From contig JAJVDF010000281.1 of NCBI GenBank assembly GCA_022410635.1, positions 369,499 to 433,498 of the forward strand: 64,000 nt of DNA. The letters are read 5' to 3'. This DNA is from Tretioscincus oriximinensis. Its lineage: Eukaryota > Chordata > Lepidosauria > Squamata > Gymnophthalmidae. The notes beneath the pieces are model-generated. The model had not been told where the DNA came from and made no database searches. It worked only from the letters and a program-made list of their open reading frames with translations. The translations under genes were made by a program, and so were the position numbers. Each line of letters starts with the position of its first letter. The first letter of the stretch is position 1. This document shows, piece by piece, positions 50,331 through 59,811 of the stretch.

Positions 50331-51344
50331 AAGGGAGGAAGAAAGAAAGAAGACAGTCTCTGCCGGAAACCTTCCTGAAGGCGTTGAGCGGGTGGCCAGA
50401 GTATAGCGACTTTGTTCTGCCTGACAGGTGTTAAAAAGCACCCAGTTGGTGTGAGGAAAGGCACAAGAGGGCTGCAGAAGTCCTTTGTCCTCCCTGAGCT
50501 TTGACTGTGGTTTGACTGCTCTTCCAGCACAAGACAGACAGACAGGGTGGCACCTGCTGTCCCTCCAGAAACCAAGCCCCCCCTGGTCCTGGTCTTTTTT
50601 GTTGTTGTTGTTAACTGGTGGTATCCAGCCTGCCAGAAAGAAAGAGACAATGCGCCCCTTTCAGACCTTTGGCTCCCTGGTTTATTTGTCTTCTCCAAGA
50701 TTGCACTGGCTGGAGTTGGGATGGGGCGCATTATAAAAGCCACCATGGCAGGGAGAAGATTGAGCCACCAAACAGGATGGAAGAGAGAGTGGGAGGGGGT
50801 GGAAAGAAGGGGACCACATTTCCACATTCAATCCATGTTCACCCCCAGCACGGTGTATTAGGGGACACGAAAAATGTTGGGTGACAACGACCTGTTCATA
50901 GACACAAACCATCTTCTTTCACCCCAATTGTCTGCCGCTGCAGACCCAGCCCCACTTTGATTCCAGCTGTGCCACATTTCCTTGGTGCTGATAAAAGTTG
51001 CCACCTGACACACACACACCCTTCTGCAGCTTGCCAGGGTATCCGTATAGCTTTGGAACAGGATTCCTGTGCTCTACATGCTCCTGCAGAGACAACCGAT
51101 GGTGGGAGGGGGGAGAACGGAGGGTCAGGGTGGGAGTCCATGGGCTGTAATTAAATCCCACCCCACCTTTCTTCTTCCCCGCCCCAGGGAGGTGGTCAGC
51201 CTGGAATGCAGCTAGAGTCAAAGCAACAATCTGGGAAATTGGGGTTGGGAATAAAGCTGGTCAGGGGGTGGGGAGAGAAAAGACTGGGGAATATTTAACA
51301 TTGGGCAGGTAATTTGCTCATTTGGGCCTATTTAAGTGGGGGGG

Positions 51345-52010
51345 GGACACACCCAAGAAATCCAATTAAAGCAGACCCCTGGCCAAAGAGTTATTTGAGG
51401 TATGAGTATCTCCCCTAAAGCTGTGGCAATCATGTGGCATTAGACACTTCCGGAATCCTTTAGCCAACTTGAAAAATCCCAGACCCCCTTTTCCCCTAAT
51501 TTTTGCTCTGATCTGTAATTTTATCCACATTTGCACTAGTTTGAGCATTCTGGCTCTCCCATCTGAAAGCCTGCAATTACTATATAATTCTTCGCAATTT
51601 CACATGTCCTAATATGGACTGTAATTTTTGCGCAAGACAATTTCCTGCTATTTCAGGCATCAACATTGTCAAAGTTGTATGTACATAATAAATGGGAATA
51701 TCAATGCATAGTTTTTAGCATAACATCTTGACTCCTCGATAATTATATCCGTTCGGGAGCCTACGCAGAATTAGCCTGAATTGCACGGTAACTGCTGCTG
51801 CTTTAAAATTTTTAAAAATTACTCATAATTTTCCCAAAGATTACCAAGATCTCGAGTGCACAATGTCATCAGCGTAATGAAGAGTAAACATTTATGCTAA
51901 TAATCTGCAATTTTTTTCCCATCAGCTATAAAGACAGAGGCTATATAGCAGAAATTTCCAGTGATATTCTGGAAGCCCGGGGCTGCGAAACCCCTTGTGC
52001 GCTCAGAGGC
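51345..52010. promoter_or_regulatory. Candidate DLX1/2 intergenic enhancer (I12-type block 1)
   Basis: Some 650 bp of repeat-free, moderately AT-rich sequence, densely packed with homeodomain-type sites, among them GATAATTATATCC (TAATTA at 51740-51745), AATTACTCATAATTTTC (51818-51834) and GCTAATAATCTGC. E-box-like CATCTG and CAGCTA words are also present. Such composition amid a repeat-loaded spacer, midway between DLX2 and DLX1, fits one of the two conserved intergenic forebrain enhancers (I12a or I12b) known from fish and mammals. Which of the two it is cannot be told without alignment. Conservation itself is inferred. Confidence 0.6.
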
Positions 52011-52553
52011 ACAGCCTGGCTCCCGGGGACCTCATAGCCCACATTTTTTTTGTTTTTTGGGTGGTGGTGGTGTGCTTTGGATACTTATTCCCATGGCGTG
52101 GCTGTATCTCCCCTAACCCTCACCCCACCCTCTCCTACCTTCTCTCCCTGCAACTTTTCCTAGGGACCTAGGAGCCTTCCACCCTACCAGAGACCCAACG
52201 GATTCAACCCAGTTTGCTGAAAAGAAACCTAGAAGGTAAGCGAAGAGCCTGTCTAAGCTGCTTTTCTGATCCCTACCCGTTTATAGATATTGTATCGCTA
52301 AACTTCCCCAGATGGGGGAAAGGTCCTGGTGCTGCTCATTCTTCCATCCAAACTTCTCCATTGTGTCTGGATTACGAAAAATGCGGGCGTGGATGTGGTG
52401 CATGTCTCCATGTACGTCTAAGGGTGGAGAGGAGGAGGGGGTTAATTGATGCTGGATCCCTGAAGATTTTATCATACATGGATGGAAAAGGGCGGGGAGG
52501 ATGCTCGTCTTCGGCTTAGCTCCCCTGTTACCCTGGATTTTTGTGGTATGTGA

Positions 52554-52588
52554 CTATCTCTCTAGCTGTGGGAAAGCTAGAGAGATAG
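52554..52588. repeat. Perfect 14-bp hairpin
   Basis: CTATCTCTCTAGCT (52554-52567) and AGCTAGAGAGATAG (52575-52588) are exact reverse complements with a 7-nt loop. It lies between the two candidate enhancers. Confidence 0.85.
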
Positions 52589-52901
52589 CACGGTGCTGTG
52601 GATATAAGGGTGTATGGCGTATGGAACCTGCGGAAACTGGGCTGCCTTTCTTATCTCTGATTTCCTCCTCCTTTCTCCTTACCCGTTTTAACAGAGGGTG
52701 GGATGTGACATGCGAACCCCCTTCTCTTCTTAGCGGTTGCTCCTTTCATCCTTTGATCATAAGTCCTGCTCTAAAGGCTTTGTCCTCTAATATGTCAGGT
52801 GCTCTAAGGTGTATTTCCACTCAGACCACCAAGTTTGGGGCACTCACTCGTGTGCAGAACATTGTGGGGGGCTTGCACGTATGTTATGGAAGCCATTTTC
52901 A

Positions 52902-53045
52902 GAAATAGCCATGTTAGTAAAAAGTCCAGCCAGCAATGGGGTTCGTAGCACTTGGAGACCAACAAGTGAAAGGAAGGTGGCATGAGATTTCGTAGACACA
53001 TCGACTTCTTCAGGTGCTTATGGAGGTCACCAGAAGTGATGGTGC
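52902..53045 (+). repeat. Repeat family J (copy 3)
   Basis: AGAAATAGCCATGTTAGTAA, GTAGCACTTGGAGACCAAC, GAGATTTCGTAGACACATC and GACTTCTTCAGGTGC. The only clear repeat between the two candidate enhancer blocks. Confidence 0.6.
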
Positions 53046-53639
53046 CTTAAAGGATGACAGACACCCCCATCTATACGCGCTTACACACCCTTGGCTATGC
53101 TGCAGGCACACAATTTCCAATCAGAACATACACATGTGGGGACCGAAAAGTAAAAAATAGAAAGGAAGGAGGCTGTTGGATAGGAGCCGGGTGGGTTTGC
53201 TTCATCCTGTGGAGATGCAGCTGGGCTTTGCAAGTGGAAAACTAACAGGACGCCAACGATTGAGGGCTTAAAAGAAAATAGGGTGGATGAGTATTATTTT
53301 CTAATCCCCCCTTCATTTATAGGACAGAGTGAAGGAGGGGATCCAAGGTTTGCAATTTTGCTAAGTCTGTCTTCATTACTTCAACATTGTGCATTTGCTA
53401 ATTTGGAAGCCCCTTCCTCTGAATGCTCCTCCGTACACCTGCAAGCAATTTGCAGCGCTCCAATGTAGAGAGAGAGAAAGAGAATTGCGCGGGGGAAATG
53501 GCAGCTCTCGCACCTATTTCCTTTCTTCCCCTTTCTCTCTCTCCCTTGCGCACAGGCGCTCCCTCGTTTCCTCCCTTCTTTCCCCTTCTCAATACCCAGC
53601 AAATTTGGCTTTCAGTGCGGTTATCTCTTTTGTTAATGC

Positions 53640-54300
53640 AAAAAAAGAGGGGAAAAAGACGATTCCCTGGGCGAAAAAATTGCTCATAATTACCCCAGAG
53701 ATGGGGAAACTGCATTAGAATAAATAAACCTGAAATTACTGTAATTATGTTGTGTTTGATGGGCTCGGGCTCGTAATCAAGAAGAGAATACAGTGAAATG
53801 ATGCTGACCCTTTTGGAGTTTGCAGCTGTACGGGGGTCTTTTTCTTTTTTTTTTAGCTGGGGTGGTGGAGGGGAGAGTCATTTTGATTATCATTAATCTG
53901 TGTGTAACCCAGCAGAAGAATTAGGAGAGAAGAGATTGGCAATTCCCTCCCTCCAAAAACGGAAAGAGGGGGAAAAATGGTCCCTAAATTACATTTTTCC
54001 CTGGACGGATGTCCTCTGGATGTGTCTGCGGAGAGAGACAACCGTCAGAAGGTGTAATATCCAAAAATCAGTTTTTTAATCCTTGTAATGACGTATTGTT
54101 TCAATAGAAGCCCTTTTCGGGTGATTCAGGGAGTTTAATTAATATCCTCATTAGGGACGTCTTCGAATCAGATCTTTGATGAACTGCTTGTCAGGGACGA
54201 GGCAGAATTAATTAGGTTTCTGCGCGCAGTTATAATGGGCGCTAACTGAAGCCCGCCTTCGCAGGGAGAAAACTAATAATTTCTCTATTTGGACGCGTTA
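53640..54300. promoter_or_regulatory. Candidate DLX1/2 intergenic enhancer (I12-type block 2)
   Basis: Repeat-free block with at least four TAATTA homeodomain sites: 53687-53692, 53742-53747, 54136-54141 and 54209-54214. It also has TGATTATCATTAATC and TAATGACGTATTG (CRE-like). Site density and position between the convergent genes match the second DLX1/2 intergenic enhancer. DLX proteins bind such sites in autoregulation and cross-regulation (known for these enhancers). Sequence identity with I12a/I12b was not tested. Confidence 0.6.
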
Positions 54301-55009
54301 GCAAGACCTGATTGAATTACGCCGAAGACGAAGCGTTTCCGAGCGATCCGTGGCCACAAAGGAGCATGATCCTGCGCATTTGGGGCAGTCGGGGCTTGGG
54401 TCTTGCGTGTTTAAGGTACGCTGGCAGAATTGGGGGTCTTGGCTTCCTCCCTGCAGGTGCCAACGCGGCCGAGGCTCTGCTGCCCTGCGGGGCCCAGGAA
54501 TCTCCTCTGCGCTGCATGGCGGACAGACCTTTTTGGCTCAGGCAGCAGCCACAGGAAACCGGTGGCAGAGAGATTTCGGGAAATCCCCCAGGCCGATTCT
54601 CCCACGGCCTTGGCTTCCCTTGCTCCAGGCTCTTGCACTAACTCTGCCCCTGGCAGTGGCTGCAGCATCTCCCGCGCTCCCTTCCACCGACTCACACGCA
54701 GACACGCCATGGTGCCTTATCTCTCCCTCTGGCAAGAACATTAGCCACAGGGCCGCCTCATTTGATCACTCATCGCCCAGAATTGAAAAATGGGTGCATG
54801 TCAAAACAAAAATCGATACAATTTATCATTCGCTTCCTTCTCAGGCAGCCTCCCGGAAATCCACTCCCCCTCACTCCAAACACACCCACCCACTTTCTCC
54901 CGCCTTCTCCTCCACCTATTTTCTCCTGCCGCTGCCCCCCCCCCCTAAACCTTGATTCTTCTCCCCACCCACTCAACCCTTAGGGAACTTGCGGCTGGAT
55001 GCGAACTTA
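54301..55009. other. Intergenic DNA, no gene
   Basis: GC-richer sequence with overlapping ORFs in several frames that show no domain. Nothing can be named. Confidence 0.5.
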
Positions 55010-55560
55010 GAGGAAAGAAAGAATTGTCCTACCGCACTAGAGCAAGGAAAGAAAGGTCCCATCTCACTATGAGGAAAGAAAAAAAGGCCCTACCTCACTG
55101 TAGAAGAAAGAAGGAAGGATAAAAAGAAATATAGGACCTACATGGTTGTAGAGGAACGAAAGAAAGGTCCTACCACACCGTGGAGGAAAGAAGGAAGGAA
55201 GGAAGGAAAAAAGAAAGGTCCCGTCCCACTGTAGAGGAAAGATAAAAGACCCCACCCCACGGTACAGAAAGGAGAAAGAAGGAAAGAAAGAAAAGTCCTA
55301 ACTCGCTAGAGGAAGGAAGGAAAGAAAGGAGGAAAGGAAAGGAGAGGAAAGAAGGAAAGATAAAAAGAAACAGGTCCTATCACACTATAGAGGAAGGGAA
55401 GGAAGAATGGTTCTCCCTCACTGTAGAGGAAGGAAAGATCCTTCCCTACTGGAGTGGAAGGAGAAAGAAAGAAGATCCTAACTCACTGTGAGGAAGAAAG
55501 GAAGGAAAGATTCTCCCTCGCCGTAGAGGAAGGAGAAAGAAAGAAAGGTCCTTCAACTGG
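55010..55560. repeat. Purine-rich minisatellite
   Basis: Around ten degenerate units of about 40-70 bp, each with a GGTCCTACC-CACTGTAGAGG core followed by a GGAAAGAAAGAAGGAA spacer of variable length. The cores are conserved more than the spacers. No coding meaning. Confidence 0.8.
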
Positions 55561-56085
55561 GACTTGCCCAAGGGATATGGACCTGCCAAGCCATCTTTCT
55601 ACCTCTCAGGAATGCTGCCCAGTTCCAACAACCAGCGATCTTGCCTCCCTTCCGCTTCCTGGGGCAAAGGAAACTTTATGAGAGGGGGGGGGAGTGTTAG
55701 GTGATGATTAGAGACACCTCCTGGGCGTTGACTCCTGGGCCTTGTGTGGGAGTTTGGTTCCCTCCAGCAGTTCCTAGAAGATGCGCTGCTTATTTTGTTT
55801 CCTCCCGCTTAACCCTTTAAGAGAGTTCAGAGCTTGGGGATTCTATGGCATCTCTCTACAGTGACTCGTTTAAGAAGCACTCAGGTTTTTCTTGCGCCCT
55901 CCCAACGGCACAGCTTCCAGGTCTAACGCTTGACCCATCGCATAGATCTTAAGAATCCGAACCTCATCCCCTGCGAGACAGAGACCTGCGGAACGTGCCC
56001 AGAGAGGACACCAAAGCGAGAGGGGACCCTGCCCTCTTTCAGAATCGCTCTTGATGTTCCCTAACCACGGGTTGAACGTTTCAAA
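55561..56085. other. Intergenic DNA, nothing recognised
   Basis: No gene or named repeat seen. Confidence 0.5.
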
Positions 56086-56290
56086 TAAATAGCCACGTTA
56101 GTTTGGGTCCAGGAAATCTAGCAAGAGGGCCTCGCAGCACTCTAGAGACTGACAAGAAAAAGTTAGGCAGCCTGAGATTTCGTAGAACAGTCAATGAGCA
56201 TCTGAAGAATTAGACTTGCCTACGAAAACTCAGGCCGCCTTTGTTTTTCGTATGCGTCTCTGAAGTGCTCGAGATCCTCTTGCAATGGTT
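56086..56290. repeat. Repeat family J as a foldback pair (copy 4)
   Basis: A forward half (AAATAGCCACGTTAG to GAGATTTCGTAGAACAG) is followed by a reverse half (GAATTAGACTTGCCTACG to GAGATCCTCTTGCA). This makes an imperfect inverted repeat whose turn is at about 56200. A 19-C run lies at 56356-56374 just beyond. Confidence 0.55.
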
Positions 56291-56374
56291 CATGGGGGGA
56301 ACCATCGCCGCTCTCCGGGTCCAACAGAAGTTCGTCTCGTTTCTCTCCCTCTCTTCCCCCCCCCCCCCCCCCCC

Positions 56375-57389
56375 GCCTGTGTTAGGTCCTGCACAATATC
56401 TGGCTAGAGCAAGGCCTTGCGCCACAAAGCAGAATCACATCTTCCCAATCTGTTGCCCAAACTAGCGTGGGCAGGGAGAGCTGGGGCTAGCTCCAGGCTA
56501 GAGCTCTCCCGTCTGTCTTGGCTTTTAATAGGTGAGGGGACATCAGGTTTTAGGAGGAAAGGCTCCTCCGCGTGCCTCCCCAAAGGAAATATAATGGGGG
56601 TGATGGTAACAGGCCCACCCTGTGGCATCCACCAGAGTGCTAAGGAGAACAGCCCTTAAGGCCGGAGGTGCTTGCCAATTCATCTGCGCCTACGTTTCAG
56701 GATCCCTCTCCGTGCCTTTTGCTGCAGACCAGAGTTTCTCCAGCGAAGTGGCTTTGAAGTTGGGGCTCCTTCCTGCAACCCCGTTTCTAGCGCCTGCTCT
56801 TCCTCTTTCAGCATTTCAGCAGCCTTCCTTCTATCTTGTCTGCTTTCCTTTTTTCCTATCCTCCTTCCTTTCTTCTTTTCTTTTCCTTCCGGCCGAAAGC
56901 CACCGAGGTTCCCTGGCGCACCTGCTTTCTGTGGCTGTGGGCGAGGGGAGACCTCCCGCAGTAGCCCCTCCTCTTTGCTCCCCCAGGGGAAGAAAGGAAG
57001 GGAGGCCACACGAGACCCTCCTGGGCGCCTTCTTCTGCCACCAGTTGGCTGTGAAATCATCCCCTTCGCTGGAGTTTGATTAGGATTATGATTAGCAAAC
57101 GCAAAACTCAGATTTCAGGCGAGTTAGTGTGTTTTCCCATTTAGGACTTTGGGAAATCTATTGCTTCCTTTCACACTGCTAGCTCCGTTTCATTTGCCAC
57201 CACTTTCCTGTCTGATCTCCCAAGACTTAAGGCCCTTCCGGTTGAATTCACCGAGGCTCCCAAAACCGAACAGAATACAGCGCGGTGTCCACAGTAGTGG
57301 GACTCTCCGATTACTTTTGCTTTTCTTCGGAGACCTTCAGGAGCGAAGCACTACGGAGACAAATCTGCAGGACTTCAGCTTGCTCCGAA
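56375..57389. other. Intergenic DNA, possible conserved patch
   Basis: Pyrimidine-rich patches at about 56820-56890. The 57040-57190 part (GATTAGGATTATGATTAGC) is repeat-free with ATTA sites and might be regulatory, but this is weak. Confidence 0.35.
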
Positions 57390-57580
57390 AAACTGGAATA
57401 GCCGTTTTGCAACTTTAATTACTTTATTTACATTTACTTAACGGATGAGGAAAAGTGGAATGTACACCAGGTGCATCTTCTAATGCTTGCAGCATCTGAT
57501 GAACATTTATTCCTCTTTGCCACACCCATTAAAGCTGCAAAACTCCTGTCCCCCTTTTTTGTGTGGCAACCCAATATTTC
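57390..57580. mobile_element. FB-C (copy 7)
   Basis: CCGTTTTGCAACTTTAATTAC at left mirrors CCATTAAAGCTGCAAAACTC at right. Centre GTACACCAGGTGCATC / GCAGCATCTGATGAAC. The right end TTTTTTGTGTGGCAACCC gives the terminus. Confidence 0.75.
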
Positions 57581-58151
57581 CTTTCTCCGAGTCCCCTTGT
57601 TGTGTTGTTCCTCGTTTACACACTGCTGGCCCATGGATTAAGAACACGTGGCCGCCCAAAAGCCAGTTCCTTTCGTCCTTGGTAGGAAATAAAACCCAAG
57701 AACAAAGGTGAAGTAACTTACATATACAAATATTTTCGAGGACTGATAGGGTCCTGGGGTTGGAGGAACTTTAGTGTGGCTCCTTTTTCTAGATTCCCCA
57801 AGATACAGAGTCATAAGTTAACCATTTTTAATATAAAACTAAACTTTGACATAAAGGACACTAAAACAACAGCGGGTTTCCAATGTGATCACAGCTTCTG
57901 AAAAGGTTTTGTGTTTTTGTTACAGGTATAAGAGAGAGCAGGGGAAAAACCCCTAAATGTTGACAAAGCATAAATGAGTGGTCACATCCACACCAACAAA
58001 ATTTGGCAGTGGGGGAGAAAATAAAAAGCTGGAACATTTTCTTAAAAACTATCGAATTTTGTGCAACATTGAACAGAACAATATGAATTACAAAAATATG
58101 TACATCACACAGAACCTTCCTGATTGGAGAGGGAATTTAAGAACTAGAACT
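57581..58151. other. Intergenic DNA, nothing recognised
   Basis: AT-rich, no ORF of interest. Confidence 0.5.
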
Positions 58152-58270
58152 GCGGCCAGACATTACTTACTTATTCTGCTATAACTGAATATTCTGGAAT
58201 AAAGCAGTCCAGACATTGTTTTATTCCAGAATATTTAGAATAGTGGAATAATTAAGCAATAATCTGCATG
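58152..58270. mobile_element. FB-B, diverged (copy 6)
   Basis: CATTACTTACTTATTCTGC, AATATTCTGGAATAAAGCAG, then TTTATTCCAGAATATTTAG and AGTGGAATAATTAAGC. Confidence 0.6.
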
Positions 58271-58659
58271 CATTGGATTTTAAAGGAGCCTAAAATCAAA
58301 TGGAACCCTGGTCTTAGCTACCTAGTTTCTTTGAAGGAACAGTTTAGAATATGTGGGAAAAGGGCGCTTGGATCAAAAGCTCATTTCCAGAGCAAGTTAC
58401 CTCTTTCATTTCGCTTCTCCTCACTTCAGATGCATGCTAGAGGAGGAAAACTATTTTATATGTTTATAGAATGATAATGTCATATTCTCCCCAAACAGGT
58501 TAAGGATAAAAAAAATGCAATGAAACCCAGAAAACTAAAAAAAAAAAACCCACAAGGGAAAACTAATTTTAACTCTTAAAATCTTCTCCCTGTGTTTGTG
58601 CATGCTTGAATTCAAAACAAACAGAATAAAAATTAATTAAATAAATAAATCAGGGCCAC

Positions 58660-59811
58660 TTCTGCAAACTGGAGCTGCCCATCAGTTTATTTTTTAAAAA
58701 ATGTTTCGGACTCTTAGTGGTAGATTTAAATCAATAAATAATAATAATTTAGCAAAAATAATAATAATCCCCATTTCCCCTCAACAAAGGAAAAAATGTA
58801 CACCAAGAACTATGACGAACACAGAGAATAAAAGTGGAAAGAATACGAGAGAAAGGAAAGAAGAAAGGAAGGAAAGAAGGAAAAGAAATAGAAAAAAGAA
58901 GGAAAGAAAGATGGAAAGAAAAGAGGAGGGAAATAAACAAAAGAAAAAAGAAAATGGAAATGAAAGAAAATAAAGAAAGAAAAACAAAAGGAAAGGAACA
59001 ATGAAAAGAAGAAAAGACGGGAGGGGAGAAGGGAAGAAAGAAAGGAGAAAAGAAAGGTTGACAGAAGAAAGAAAAAAAAAAGAAAGGAAGCAAACAAGAA
59101 AGAAGGAACACAAAAAGGAGGGAAGAAAGCTTTTCAGGAGTCCCAAAGAGAATTCGGGATGAATAAAAATGGACCGACACCTCATCAGGACAGACACGAC
59201 AGACCGACGGACAGAAAAAGAGGACATCACTGCTCTCCCGCCCCTACAAACAGATTTTCCTTCCATTTATTTTGTTTTTCCTGATTGTCGGAAACCAGGC
59301 CGAGGGTTGGGGTGAGGCGCTTGGCCGCCACTCCCGCGGCTGCGGCGGCCTCTGCCCACAGGCTGTCGTGCGGCTGCTCTGGGAAGGGGCTGGGGGGGGG
59401 GGGTCCTTTGTGGCGGCCGCGCCAGCTGTCTGCGGTGGGAACCGTCCCCGCGCGGCCCCTGGGTTCCCTCGCTCGCCCCTTGTGCCGCCGCCGCCGCCCC
59501 GCATCTTGGAGCCAAGGGAATGAGGCTGCTTCCAACAGGCGCCTAGGCCCCATCCAGCCCGGGGCTCTTCTCGCGTCCCCGCCGCTGCTGAAAAGGCTTC
59601 CTGCGCTCCTTCCTGCGGTTCCCCCACAATCAGCCCCCCCAAAAAAACCCCGTGGGGTCCACGTTGTTTCAATACTGTTCGCCTCTTCGGCCGTCGAGGC
59701 GGTGGGCGGGTTTTCCAGTCCAGCAACTTCTGGCCAGGTTTCCTTTTCCAAAAAACTAAAACAAACCAACCCCCCGAGACACCCCGAAGCCGCCCCAGAC
59801 GCCAGCGCTCC
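58660..59811 (-). terminator. DLX1: DLX1 3' UTR region with poly(A) signals
   Basis: Downstream of the DLX1 stop on the minus strand, AATAAA signals occur at 59266-59271 and 58686-58691 (TTTATT on the + strand). If the distal one is used, the transcript crosses a 290-bp purine-rich tract (58840-59130), which reads as a long CU-rich run in the RNA. The true end is not determinable here. Confidence 0.45.
58840..59130. repeat. (GAAA/GGAA)n purine tract
   Basis: Almost pure A/G on the + strand, built of GAAAG, GGAAA and AAGAA words. All ORFs over it (Phe/Ser-rich on minus, Lys/Glu/Arg-rich on plus) are artefacts of the repeat. Confidence 0.9.

Noticed and set aside
55010..55560. CRISPR-like array of repeats and spacers
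   Set aside because: Units are degenerate, spacers are simple purine runs, and the genome is vertebrate.
58749..59266. Phe/Ser-rich and Lys/Glu-rich ORFs
   Set aside because: Products of the GAAA/GGAA purine tract in different frames.
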